From Gemmatimonadaceae bacterium (GTDB taxonomy: Bacteria; Gemmatimonadota; Gemmatimonadetes; Gemmatimonadales; Gemmatimonadaceae), in the NCBI GenBank assembly GCA_016720905.1, contig JADKJT010000018.1:1-59929 (forward strand): a stretch of DNA of 59,929 nucleotides, read 5' to 3'. Below are positions 22,893 to 30,735 of the stretch, piece after piece (the first letter of the stretch is position 1; the number at the start of each line of letters is the position of its first letter). The notes beneath the pieces were generated by a model, which saw only the letters and a list, made by a program, of their open reading frames with translations, did no database searches and was not told the DNA's origin. Made by a program: the position numbers and the translations under genes.

Positions 22893-24802
22893 TTGCCCGC
22901 CTCACGTACGGCGCGTTGTTCACGCTGCTGCTGCCGCTCGCGTTGCTGGCGTGGGCGGCGCGGCTCGATGATCTGCTTTCGCTGCCGATGCCGCCGGTTG
23001 CTGCAGCGGGCCCCTGGGTGCTGGCGGCGGGCATCGCGTTCATGGTGGCCGGCACACAAGCGCTCTGGCGACACGGACACGGACTGCCCATGAGCGCGTT
23101 CCCGCCGACACAACTCGTGTCACGCGGCGTGTACCGACTCGTCGCCAATCCGTTGTATGTCGGGGCGGTGCTCGCCGCATGTGGCGTCGCACTCGTGCGT
23201 CATTCGCCCGCCGGCACGTGGATCGTGGCGCCGTTGTTGGCCGCGCTGGCGACGGCCTGGGTGATGGGATTCGAAGCGGCGCACACGCGGGCACTCTTCG
23301 GGGAATCGCCCCGCCCCGCGCTGCACCTGCCCGACGACGTCGAGCGCGCGCCGTCGACGTGGGAACGCTGGGCGGTTGTTGTGCGCGTGTTGATGCCGTG
23401 GTTGCTGGCCTTCCTCGCCGTCGAGTGGCTGGGTGTCCCGCCCGATGCGCGCCCCGTGCCGCGGTTGCCGGGCGAGCTCGCGTGGACGGTGATTCCGTGG
23501 ACAGAGTCCGTGTATCTGCTGACGTACGTGATGGTCATCGCCACACCATTTGTGTTGCACCGGGCGCGCGACCTGCGTCGGTTTGCCATTGACGGAATGG
23601 TGTCGACGGCGATGATCATCCCGTTCTATGTGCTGGTGCCGCTGGTCGTGCAGGCGAAACCGGTGCCGATGGACTCCTTCTGGACTGCGCCGTTGATGTG
23701 GGAGCGCGCCGGAGACCTGCCGGTCACCGCATTTCCCGCGTTCCACGTGGTGTGGACGCTGATTGCCGCCGGCGCCCTCGCTGCGCGCTGGCCTCGCACG
23801 CGATGGCTCTGGACTGCGGTGAGCATCGCGGTGTGTGTGAGCTGCGTGACCACGGGCATGCACGCCGTGCTCGATGTGGTGGCCGGTGTCGCTGCGTACG
23901 CGCTCGTGCGTCGTGCCGCGCCAATCTGGCGCGCGCTCTGCCGAGGGGCCGAAGCGGTTGCGAACTCGTGGCGTGAATGGCGCATCGGGCCGGTTCGCGT
24001 TCTCAATCATGGCGTCTACGCTGCAATCGGCGGCGTCGGCGGCGCCGCCATCGCCATCATGCTTGCCGGTGCGCAGACGTCCGCGTGGATCATGGCCAGC
24101 ACCGTTGTCGCAATCGTCGGGGCCGCACTGTGGGCGCAGGTGGTGGAAGGATCGACGCAACTGCTGCGTCCATACGGCTACTTCGGGTCGGTGATCGGCG
24201 CACTGCTCGTGAGCCTGGGCGCGATGGTGGCCGGGCATGACCCTTGGTTGCTGCTGGCCGCCATGAGTGTGGGCGGGTGCGTGACGACGGCGCTTGGCCG
24301 GTTGCGCTGCCTCGTGCAAGGGTGCTGCCATGGACGCACCGTTAGTGCGTCGTGGGGCATTCACTACCGACATCCGCGGTCGCGTGTGGTGCGCCTGAGC
24401 GCGCTGGGCGGCCTCGCGGTGCATCCGACGCCGTTGTACTCAGCGCTGTGGGCGATGGCCAGCGGCCTCGTGCTGGCGCGACTGTGGTGGCTTGCCGCGC
24501 CACTGCCGTTCATCGCCGGCGCGGCACTCATTCTTGCCGGACTTGGGCGATTCGTTGAGGAGCACTACCGCGGCGAGCCGCAGACCGCGCAGTTTGCCGG
24601 CCTGCGATTGTATCAGTGGCTGGCCATCGCGCTGGTGGTGACGGGCGGCGCCTTCACCTGTGTTTCAGGTCGCGCGGCGCCGTCGCCGACGGTGCTGGAG
24701 GCCGGCCTGTGGCCGACGCTGGTGCTGCTGTTTGCCTTCACGATGGTGGCGTACGGTGTGGACTTTCCGGAATCGAACCGGCGGTTCTCCCGCCTGGTGT
24801 AA
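22889..24802 (+). CDS. Three-part membrane protein: ICMT-like, PAP2-like and Lgt-like domains
   Basis: A 637-residue multi-pass protein. Residues 1-150 resemble isoprenylcysteine/phospholipid methyltransferases (QLVSRGVYRLVANPLYVGAV). Residues 160-360 look like a PAP2-type phosphatase region, with FPAFHVVWTLIAAG in place of PSGH and VTTGMHAVLDVVAGVAAY keeping the HxxxD motif. Residues 370-620 resemble prolipoprotein diacylglyceryl transferase, with GRLRCLVQGCCHGR, AVHPTPLYSALWA and GRFVEEHYRGEP. The ATG at 22889 overlaps the upstream stop. A fusion of three lipid-handling folds fits envelope lipid remodelling; which sites are active is unclear. Confidence 0.7.
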   Translation: MIARLTYGALFTLLLPLALLAWAARLDDLLSLPMPPVAAAGPWVLAAGIAFMVAGTQALWRHGHGLPMSAFPPTQLVSRGVYRLVANPLYVGAVLAACGVALVRHSPAGTWIVAPLLAALATAWVMGFEAAHTRALFGESPRPALHLPDDVERAPSTWERWAVVVRVLMPWLLAFLAVEWLGVPPDARPVPRLPGELAWTVIPWTESVYLLTYVMVIATPFVLHRARDLRRFAIDGMVSTAMIIPFYVLVPLVVQAKPVPMDSFWTAPLMWERAGDLPVTAFPAFHVVWTLIAAGALAARWPRTRWLWTAVSIAVCVSCVTTGMHAVLDVVAGVAAYALVRRAAPIWRALCRGAEAVANSWREWRIGPVRVLNHGVYAAIGGVGGAAIAIMLAGAQTSAWIMASTVVAIVGAALWAQVVEGSTQLLRPYGYFGSVIGALLVSLGAMVAGHDPWLLLAAMSVGGCVTTALGRLRCLVQGCCHGRTVSASWGIHYRHPRSRVVRLSALGGLAVHPTPLYSALWAMASGLVLARLWWLAAPLPFIAGAALILAGLGRFVEEHYRGEPQTAQFAGLRLYQWLAIALVVTGGAFTCVSGRAAPSPTVLEAGLWPTLVLLFAFTMVAYGVDFPESNRRFSRLV

Positions 24803-24961
24803 CGGGCGCGTCGCGCAGACGCAGTAGGTCATGAACACCGTGTCGACACGGCGATAGTACGGGTCTGTCAGACCCCTGCCGTATTCTCTTTCGTGCACCA
24901 CGATCGGGGCACGTCCGCCGCACTCGCGATGCATGCCCTTCATGATCATCCCGGATAATGC

Positions 24962-26822
24962 ATGCCCACTGACACCCGCACCCTGTCAAAATCCGACTTC
25001 AAGGTCGCCCGCACGTGCCCCACCAAACTCTTCTACAAAGAGTCCGGCGGCTACGCCAGCGTGAACGACGATGACCCCTACTTGGCGCTGCTCGCGCAGG
25101 GGGGATACATGATCGAGCAGCTGGCCAAGGCGCGGTATCCCGAGGGCCGCGAGATGGGTGACTGGCGGGACTCCGCGCAGGCGTGGGCGGCCACCGAGGC
25201 CGCCATTCGCAGCGGCAACGTCACGCTGTTTGAAGCGACGTTGCTGCACGGTCGTCAACTCGCCCGCGTCGATATTCTTGAGCGTCGCGGGAACACACTG
25301 CGTCTCATTGAGGTCAAGGCGAAATCATGGGACGCCGCAGACGACCGTGAGCGCGCCGAGCAGGGCAAGCCTCGTGCATTCCGCACTGGGAAACGCGGAG
25401 AGAACATTGCGTCGGCGTGGCAACCGTATCTGGAAGACGTCACCTACCAGTGCCTGCTGCTGGAGTCGTTGTTCCCGGAGTTTCGCGTTGAGCCCCATCT
25501 GTGCCTGGTGGATAAATCCGCGCGCTGCATCACCGATGCACTGCCGGAGCACTTTGACATTGTGCGTGAGGCCGAGGGTGATGGTCGCACCCAATTGGTA
25601 AGCGTCAGCTTTCAGGGTGATGCCAGCATGGCGGCGCAGGAGCAGCTCACCATCGAGCTTCCGGTACGCGAAGAGGTGGACATGCTGCGCGATGAAGTGC
25701 AGCTGGCCACCACAGTGCTGCTGGCGTCGTACGAGCCGACGCCCACCCGTATTGCCACGCCCATCAGCTCGGCCTGCCGCGACTGCGAGTATCGCGTGCC
25801 GCCATCGGCGATGCCTGCGGGGCAGAAGAACGGATTCGCCGAATGCTGGGGCGCACAGGCCCAAGTCCAGCCGTCCATCCTTGAGCTGTACAAGGTCTCA
25901 CTGATGCGAGACGCCAACGCGCTGATTGCCGGCGGCACGGTGGGTTTGCTCGATATTCCCGACGAGCGCGCTGGGCGCCGGCAGCGCCACGGCGGCGCGG
26001 CAATCTCTGCAAATCGTCCACACAAAATCTGGCCACCCGTATATCGGCCACGGACTCCGGCCGGCGATGGAGCGGGCCGAGTATCCGCTGTACTTTTTGG
26101 ACTTCGAGGCGGCGCGCATTGCGGTGCCGTTTCATACGGGCATGCGTCCCTACGGACTGCTCGCGTTTCAGTGGAGCTGTCACGTGCTGGATGCACCGGG
26201 TGCACCGCTGCGTCACCTGGAGTGGATCAACACCAACCGCTCGTGGCCCAATGAAGCCTTCGCGCGCTCACTGGCTCAGGCTATCGGGCGGGCAGGCACG
26301 GTGCTCACGTGGTCGCCGTTTGAAGTCAGCATACTGCGCACCGTTCGCGACGAGCTGGCAGAGCGCGGGCTGCTGGACGCTGAGCTTTCGCAGCTGTTTG
26401 CCATGGTCGACAAAGAGTCACCGGCGGCGTCGCGGGTGCTGGACATGCATAAGCTGGCCGCCACGGAGTATTTCCATCCTGGCATGGGCGGTCGCACCAG
26501 CATCAAGGTGGTGCTGGACGCGCTGTGGCGTTCGGACGCCGTCATGCGCGATCAGTTCTTCGCGCTTACGGGCACGCGCGGTGATGCGGCAACAGGGCCC
26601 TATGCCGCGCTGGCGCCGTTGCTGATTGCCGGGGTGGAACAGGAGGTGGCTGAAGGCACCGGAGCGATTCGCGCGTATGAGGCGCTGATGTTTGGCGCGG
26701 AGCGGAACGATGCGGCGGTGCAGGGGGCGTGGCGGCAGTTGCTGCTGGAGTACTGCAAGCTGGATACGCTGGCGATGGTGTTGATTTGGGAGCACTGGGG
26801 GCGAGTGACTCGACGGCAATGA
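24962..26822 (+). pseudogene. PD-(D/E)XK nuclease with DUF2779 domain, one frameshift
   Basis: Two frames meet near 25965-25975. The first (24962 on) starts LSKSDFKVARTCPTKLFYKE and carries a RecB-like site, ARVDILERRGNTLRLIEVKA (D...ExK). A possible Cys-rich [Fe-S] region contains SACRDCEYRV. The second (to 26822) is DUF2779, beginning YPLYFLDFEAARIAVPFHTG, a DEDD-type exonuclease-like motif, and ending EYCKLDTLAMVLIWEHW. Repaired length is about 620 residues. Similar proteins are found near mobile and defence loci; function is not established. The stop TGA lies inside 47-nt repeat 7. Confidence 0.75.
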
Positions 26823-26860
26823 TTCGATGATGGCGGCAGGTGCACGGGCTCATGATGTTG
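26814..26860 (+). repeat. 47-nt structured repeat, copy 7
   Basis: GCAATGATTCGATGATGGC, variable 16-mer GGCAGGTGCACGGGCT and CATGATGTTG. It overlaps the stop codon of the DUF2779 gene and ends 35 bp before hicA. This is the only copy outside the 7.6-17.6 kb block. Confidence 0.82.
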
Positions 26861-26895
26861 CAAGCTCGCCCCCTGTCTTCTTACCGCCCCTCTTT

Positions 26896-27183
26896 GTGAC
26901 CCGTTTCACCAAACTGCTCGAACGCCTGATCAGTGGCGACGCCGATCGCGCGTACGCCTTCGACGATCTGTGCACCGTACTATTCAGGCTTGGCTTCAGC
27001 TGCCGGGTCCGCGGTAGCCACTACATCTTCACGCGGGGCGGAATTCGTGACATCTTGAACCTCCAATCCGGTCGCGGTGGGGAGGCGAAGCCGTATCAGG
27101 TGCGTCAGGTTCGCGACGTGATTGTCCGCTATGGGCTGGCAATCCAGCTGTCTCTCGACGAAGGTGCCGACAATGAAGCCTGA
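26896..27183 (+). CDS. hicA: HicA-family toxin
   Basis: A 95-residue double-stranded-RNA-binding-fold mRNA interferase. AYAFDDLCTVLFRLGFSCRV, then RGSHYIFTRGGIRDILNLQS with the catalytic His (GSHYIF), and AKPYQVRQVRDVIVRYGLAI. The 'GSHYIF.R.G.....L.......AK.YQV.QVR..I..Y.L' form matches HicA. The GTG at 26896 is chosen because the upstream open frame lies in repeat 7. It overlaps hicB by 11 bp, the usual hicAB order. Fragments of this gene type occur at 8820 and 18310. Confidence 0.87.
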   Translation: MTRFTKLLERLISGDADRAYAFDDLCTVLFRLGFSCRVRGSHYIFTRGGIRDILNLQSGRGGEAKPYQVRQVRDVIVRYGLAIQLSLDEGADNEA

Positions 27184-27391
27184 GTTGCGCTACGAGGTGG
27201 TCCTGTACTGGTCCGAGGCAGACGAGGCGTTTATCGCGGAAGTGCCGGAGCTGCCGGGATGCGCGGCCGACGGGGCGACCTACGCGGAGGCGTTAGCCGC
27301 CGCCGAAGTGGTAATTCGAGAGTGGATTGACACAGCCACTGCACTTGGACGGCCGATCCCGACTGCGAAGGATCGGTTGCGGCTCGCGTAG
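27173..27391 (+). CDS. hicB: HicB-family antitoxin
   Basis: A 72-residue antitoxin: MKPELRYEVVLYWSEADEAF, then IAEVPELPGCAADGATYAEA and LAAAEVVIREWIDTATALGR. The partial RNase H fold with the 'F.AEVPELPGC.A.G.T..EAL' signature is clear. No separate DNA-binding tail, so repression would need another element. With hicA it forms a complete pair, the intact relative of the remnants at 18310-18463. Confidence 0.9.
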   Translation: MKPELRYEVVLYWSEADEAFIAEVPELPGCAADGATYAEALAAAEVVIREWIDTATALGRPIPTAKDRLRLA

Positions 27392-27466
27392 CACGGGATG
27401 GCCATCGAGCACGCGGCGTCCCGATGACACCCCATCAATAACCGCGCACCCCCATCATTCGCCGTG

Positions 27467-27928
27467 TCAGGAGGTGCTCACCGTCAGCGTGGTGATCGCC
27501 CGTACCGCGCACCCTTGGTACACCGCCGGCCAGTACACCCATTTCTGCAACGTCGCACGGAACTCGCGCATATACGACGCCTCGGCGTTGCCGGTCACGA
27601 ACACACTGTCGCGCATCACCTGCCCGCGCTCGTCCACGCGCAGGCGTATGGTGAACTGCCGGTCGATCTCCCGTCCTTTGGCGAACGGAGGCACCGTGAC
27701 GCTTCGTGCCGCCGCACGCTGCAACCCGTCGACATCCCACGTGGTCCAACTCGCCGAGCGAGTCACCAGTTCCGTACACTCGGCCGCACTGCGCGAGGCC
27801 GGCACGTAGCCGGGCGGCGGTTGGTCAGAAACGGTTCGCGGCGCGCTCCGCGGCGGCGACAGTGGTTGACAGGCCAGCGCGGTAGCGGCGAGCACCACCA
27901 GCGCCAGGCGAATAGTCGGAGGTGACAT
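27467..27928 (-). CDS. Lipoprotein with a TonB-like C-terminal domain
   Basis: A 153-residue lipoprotein. The signal ends with a lipobox (LAATALAC), so Cys is lipidated after transport. The C-terminal 90 residues contain FAKGREIDRQFTIRLRVDER then GQVMRDSVFVTGNAEASYMR and WVYWPAVYQGCAVRA, the alternating layout of TonB/TonB-like domains. The ATG at 27928 starts a standard signal peptide. Its 5' part overlaps the 3' end of the DUF2442-like ORF on the same strand by about 100 bp, unusual and discussed there. Probably envelope-associated. Confidence 0.75.
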   Translation of the reverse strand: MSPPTIRLALVVLAATALACQPLSPPRSAPRTVSDQPPPGYVPASRSAAECTELVTRSASWTTWDVDGLQRAAARSVTVPPFAKGREIDRQFTIRLRVDERGQVMRDSVFVTGNAEASYMREFRATLQKWVYWPAVYQGCAVRAITTLTVSTS

Positions 27929-28406
27929 CGGGTGTACCCGGGCTTGAAGTGGGCGGTAGTGGTATTTCGCGGGTCCAACGCGTCGCCCGGCGCGGCCGTC
28001 CGCCCCTTTTCCCGTTCTCACGCGCGGCAACTGCTTTGGCCGCCGAACGCACCCGCCCGCCGGCCGCGCCGGCCGCCTGCATCAGCGCGCGCGTGCCAAG
28101 CGCCGCGCGAGCGAGTCCGCCAACAGTGAGATCGACGTTCAGCCGATCCCAATGCAAGCCGATACCGGCGGGCCCTACCTCAACTCGGCTCAACTCCACA
28201 TCGGACACCTGCGCGAGCTCCGGTATGAGCGACACGGGAATTGAAAATGTCACGTCGTTCGTGAGGCGCACACGCAGCGTTCGCGTGGCGCGATCGTACC
28301 GCGCCGCCTTGGCGTACGGCTTGGTACGCCGAGCGCGTGCCGCTCGCGCGATTGCGCCCGGAATCTGCGCCAGAATTTCGGCGTCGGTGACGCGCGACTT
28401 AGTCAT
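27825..28406 (-). CDS. DUF2442 protein with an odd long tail
   Basis: Residues 1-95 are DUF2442-like: KAARYDRATRTLRVRLTNDV then TFSIPVSLIPELAQVSDVEL and GIGLHWDRLNVDLTVGGLA. A basic Ala/Arg/Gly tail follows (AAKAVAARENGKRGGRPRRA), where related proteins end. Here the frame runs 60 codons further and overlaps the lipoprotein start, so a frameshift or lost stop near 27985 is likely. Its ATG overlaps the end of a truncated DUF4160 ORF, so this was a DUF4160/DUF2442 pair like the one at 21525-22005. Confidence 0.65.
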   Translation of the reverse strand: MTKSRVTDAEILAQIPGAIARAARARRTKPYAKAARYDRATRTLRVRLTNDVTFSIPVSLIPELAQVSDVELSRVEVGPAGIGLHWDRLNVDLTVGGLARAALGTRALMQAAGAAGGRVRSAAKAVAARENGKRGGRPRRATRWTREIPLPPTSSPGTPDVTSDYSPGAGGARRYRAGLSTTVAAAERAANRF

Positions 28407-28506
28407 GAATTCTCTCCCAGGCCGCCCACAATTCCACCGATGGGTGCTCTCGTGGCGGCCCGTACACTTTGGTCGTGAATTCGCCGTCACGAACGATGGT
28501 CGGCAT
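28399..28506 (-). pseudogene. DUF4160 protein with an internal deletion
   Basis: A 35-residue ORF: MPTIVRDGEFTTKVYGPPRE then HPSVELWAAWERIHD. The two ends match DUF4160 (start MP.I.RDG....VY.PPREH, end ..L...WE.IH), but the middle 40 or so residues are absent. Its stop overlaps the DUF2442 ATG, so coupling is kept although the first gene is dead. Confidence 0.6.
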
Positions 28507-28728
28507 CGAATGGGTAATCCAAGCGTTGGGTTTATGCAATACCGGCACTCTCGAACCGAACAGCGCCAAGTCAGTCGTGCAGTGCGGCAGCGATGGTGAG
28601 CATTACCCGGGGCAGGGTCTCAACAAGAATTGCTGCAATGTGGTAACGTCAGCCACGGCACGTACCGGCGTGAATACCTATGCATTCGCGCTGACCGTCT
28701 CGATCTATGCGACGACATCCCCATCCCC

Positions 28729-29898
28729 ATGACCTCACCTCGCCATCTTGTCACCGTCTGGAACCCGTCCTACGCCGCCGACGCGCTGGAGGCGCACCTG
28801 CGAGTGCTGCTGGACTGGGACGCGCGTGCCACCGCCGGCACCGGCGTCGGCGGCGATGACGACGTGTATGTGTGGTGGGGCAAGGTGCGCTCGGGCCAGC
28901 GGCAGCAAGCCATGCCGCATCTCGCCGACATCCTGGCCCTGGGACACGAAGCCGACGCTGACCCCAGCGAATCGCGCGAAACACATTTGTATCTCACCGA
29001 CTATCGCTCGCTGTACGTGGCCGACATCACGCACATCACCACCACCGATCCGCGCGACCGCGACGCCGAGCATGTGCCCGGCTACTACGCGCGCAGCAAT
29101 CTCAATTGCGACTGCTGGTTCATGCTGGGCGACATTCGCGCCCTGGTACGCGACGATCTGGAAGGCGTGGCCGCCGAACTCGCGCTGCTGCGCAACACGC
29201 GTTACCACGACCGACCGGTGTCCATGTACGGCGGCATGGTGGACCTGCCACTCTTGGTCTCGCGTCCCGACGGCCGCTGCTACTTTGACGAGCGCGAACG
29301 AGAGTTGCTGACTGACCGCGCGCTGTGGGCGCGATTCGATGCGGAGCAGGGCGGTGTGGGCGCGCTGGAAGCCACGTTGCGCGATGATCATCTCGGACCG
29401 CGCGTGTGGAACGCCCTCGATGCTTCGGCGCGGCGGTTTCTGACAATGGCCGAGCGGACCATGCGCGAGGATCGTCGCGACCCGGCGGCCGACTTGTCAT
29501 CAGTGGTGGTGAGTTATGGCAAGGCCATCGAGGTGCAGGTGAACGAGGTATTGCGTCGCGCCATGGGCGGCGCACCCGAGGCCGCCCGTCGCGTGAAGAT
29601 TGGCGACAGCACGCGACTACTGCCCGAGGCGCTGCCGCTGTCACTGGGCCAGTTGGCCTTCGTGCTCGGTGGCGAGCCGGCGCTGGGCGAACACTTGCGA
29701 CGCGTGCTTGAGGAGGGCGCGTACTTCACCGGAGCGTTTGCTGCGGTGCTGGATGCATTTGCAGACGTGCGGAATTCGGCGGCGCACGGCGGCGTGATTG
29801 ATCGCGCGGTGGTGGGGCACTGGCGCGATCGGATGCTGGGGGTGGGCATGGAGAGTGTGGTGACGCGGTTGGCGGCGGTGCGTGTGCGGCAGGCGTAG
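28729..29898 (+). CDS. HEPN-motif protein of unknown function
   Basis: A 389-residue protein. The first 180 residues (RHLVTVWNPSYAADALEAHL, VYVWWGKVRSGQRQQAMPHL, HLYLTDYRSLYVADITHITT) form a conserved-looking domain I cannot name. The C-terminal third is helical and ends FAAVLDAFADVRNSAAHGGV, containing RNSAAH, an Rx4H motif typical of HEPN ribonucleases. SYGKAIEVQVNEVLRRAMGG earlier is also HEPN-like. The ATG at 28729 is chosen because upstream residues are not protein-like. Neighbours include nucleases and TA genes, so an abortive or RNA-cleaving defence role is plausible but unproven. Confidence 0.65.
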   Translation: MTSPRHLVTVWNPSYAADALEAHLRVLLDWDARATAGTGVGGDDDVYVWWGKVRSGQRQQAMPHLADILALGHEADADPSESRETHLYLTDYRSLYVADITHITTTDPRDRDAEHVPGYYARSNLNCDCWFMLGDIRALVRDDLEGVAAELALLRNTRYHDRPVSMYGGMVDLPLLVSRPDGRCYFDERERELLTDRALWARFDAEQGGVGALEATLRDDHLGPRVWNALDASARRFLTMAERTMREDRRDPAADLSSVVVSYGKAIEVQVNEVLRRAMGGAPEAARRVKIGDSTRLLPEALPLSLGQLAFVLGGEPALGEHLRRVLEEGAYFTGAFAAVLDAFADVRNSAAHGGVIDRAVVGHWRDRMLGVGMESVVTRLAAVRVRQA

Positions 29899-29950
29899 CG
29901 CAAACGTTTCAGGTAGGGCCCCTCCGCAGAATGAATGAGATCCAACGACG

Positions 29951-30262
29951 CTACGGCGGCAGTCGCCAGGCATTTGGGTCTCGCCGGTGATGCGCGCAGG
30001 CGAGGACAACGATCTCACCTGATGGCGTCAGATGGTAGACGAGGCTGTACGGAAACCGCTTGAGCAGCGCGCGTCGAACGCCATCGGCATTTTCAACCAT
30101 CCGGAAGCTGGCCGGCTGCTCAATAACTCGAGCCAGCGTGGCATCAAGGTCGGCAAGGAAGCGGCTTCCCAATCCACCCACCTGTGCCTCGTACCAAAGC
30201 CTCGCCTCGCGAATCTCCACCCTGGCACCCGGTCGAAACATCAGGCGCCGGGACTGACTCAT
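29951..30262 (-). CDS. ParE/RelE-family toxin
   Basis: A 103-residue toxin: RPGARVEIREARLWYEAQVG then GLGSRFLADLDATLARVIEQ, PASFRMVENADGVRRALLKR and FPYSLVYHLTPSGEIVVLAC followed by AHHRRDPNAW. The 'A..E...A..WYE....GLG..F...L......I...P..F.......RR.L..RFPY...Y......I.V.A..H..R.P..W' form is ParE. Its ATG overlaps the antitoxin TGA (ATGA at 30259-30262). Complete pair, unlike the ParE fragment at 8414. Confidence 0.88.
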   Translation of the reverse strand: MSQSRRLMFRPGARVEIREARLWYEAQVGGLGSRFLADLDATLARVIEQPASFRMVENADGVRRALLKRFPYSLVYHLTPSGEIVVLACAHHRRDPNAWRLPP

Positions 30263-30522
30263 CCTCGAGGCTCCTGTAATTCGCTCCGCGCGCGATGGTC
30301 GGCATCCTGATCCGCCTCCAGTTCCGCCCTGATACGCTCCCACGGAATCGCGCTGTCAGGATCGTTTGAGTGCTCCGCTAGTCGCTCAACGAAGAGTGCC
30401 GTTTGCGCGGCAGTGAACGGGAGCGTCTCGGGGCGATGAGCGAGCGACGCCCACAGCTCTTCAATAAGCTCAAGCCGTTCGGATACGGTAAGCAAGGAGA
30501 TATCCAGCGCCGGGCGGACCAT
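30259..30522 (-). CDS. Addiction-module antitoxin of the ParE pair
   Basis: An 87-residue protein: ALDISLLTVSERLELIEELW then ASLAHRPETLPFTAAQTALF and WERIRAELEADQ. 'LS..ERL.LIEELWDSL' is the addiction-module/RelB-like signature. It precedes and overlaps its toxin, the normal order. The chosen start (30522) gives the conserved N-terminus; the frame is open for another 43 codons upstream. Confidence 0.85.
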   Translation of the reverse strand: MVRPALDISLLTVSERLELIEELWASLAHRPETLPFTAAQTALFVERLAEHSNDPDSAIPWERIRAELEADQDADHRARSELQEPRG

Positions 30523-30644
30523 GCTGACAATTTGTCGGCTCGGCTCGGAGCCGGCAAGCAGCGGATGTGATGCCATGGCTGAGAGTCTGGTGAATATGAC
30601 TTCGCCGATCAAGCGATGCGTGAACGTGATACGGTGCGCAGTGC

Positions 30645-30725
30645 ATTCCACGCGAGTGGCGGGAGCGTGTGACGCGGGTGCGCGAGATCGAGGTGATGGC
30701 CGAGCGGTTGGTGGAGGGCGTTTAG
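30645..30725 (+). pseudogene. ADP-ribosylglycohydrolase, last ~26 codons
   Basis: IPREWRERVTRVREIEVMAE then RLVEGV matches the end of the gene at 6681-7609 (IPQAWRERVTRADEIVEMAE) but is more diverged. No 47-nt repeat follows. It marks a fourth place where this gene family left only a tail. Confidence 0.65.
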
Positions 30726-30735
30726 AAGGTTCGCG

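Noticed and set aside
22059..24424. Long minus-strand open frames (264-434 codons) opposite the membrane protein operon
   Set aside because: His/Arg/Gln-rich translations with no family features; they are the usual shadows of GC-rich plus-strand genes whose domains are clear.
7680..26860. The 47-nt repeats as a CRISPR array
   Set aside because: Spacing is kilobases with genes between, and variable parts are 16 nt inside the repeat; no cas gene.
7680..26860. The repeats as ordinary integron attC sites
   Set aside because: The GTTRRRY and RYYYAAC core is not met, no integrase or attI is present, and some junctions fall inside genes; only the resemblance is reported.
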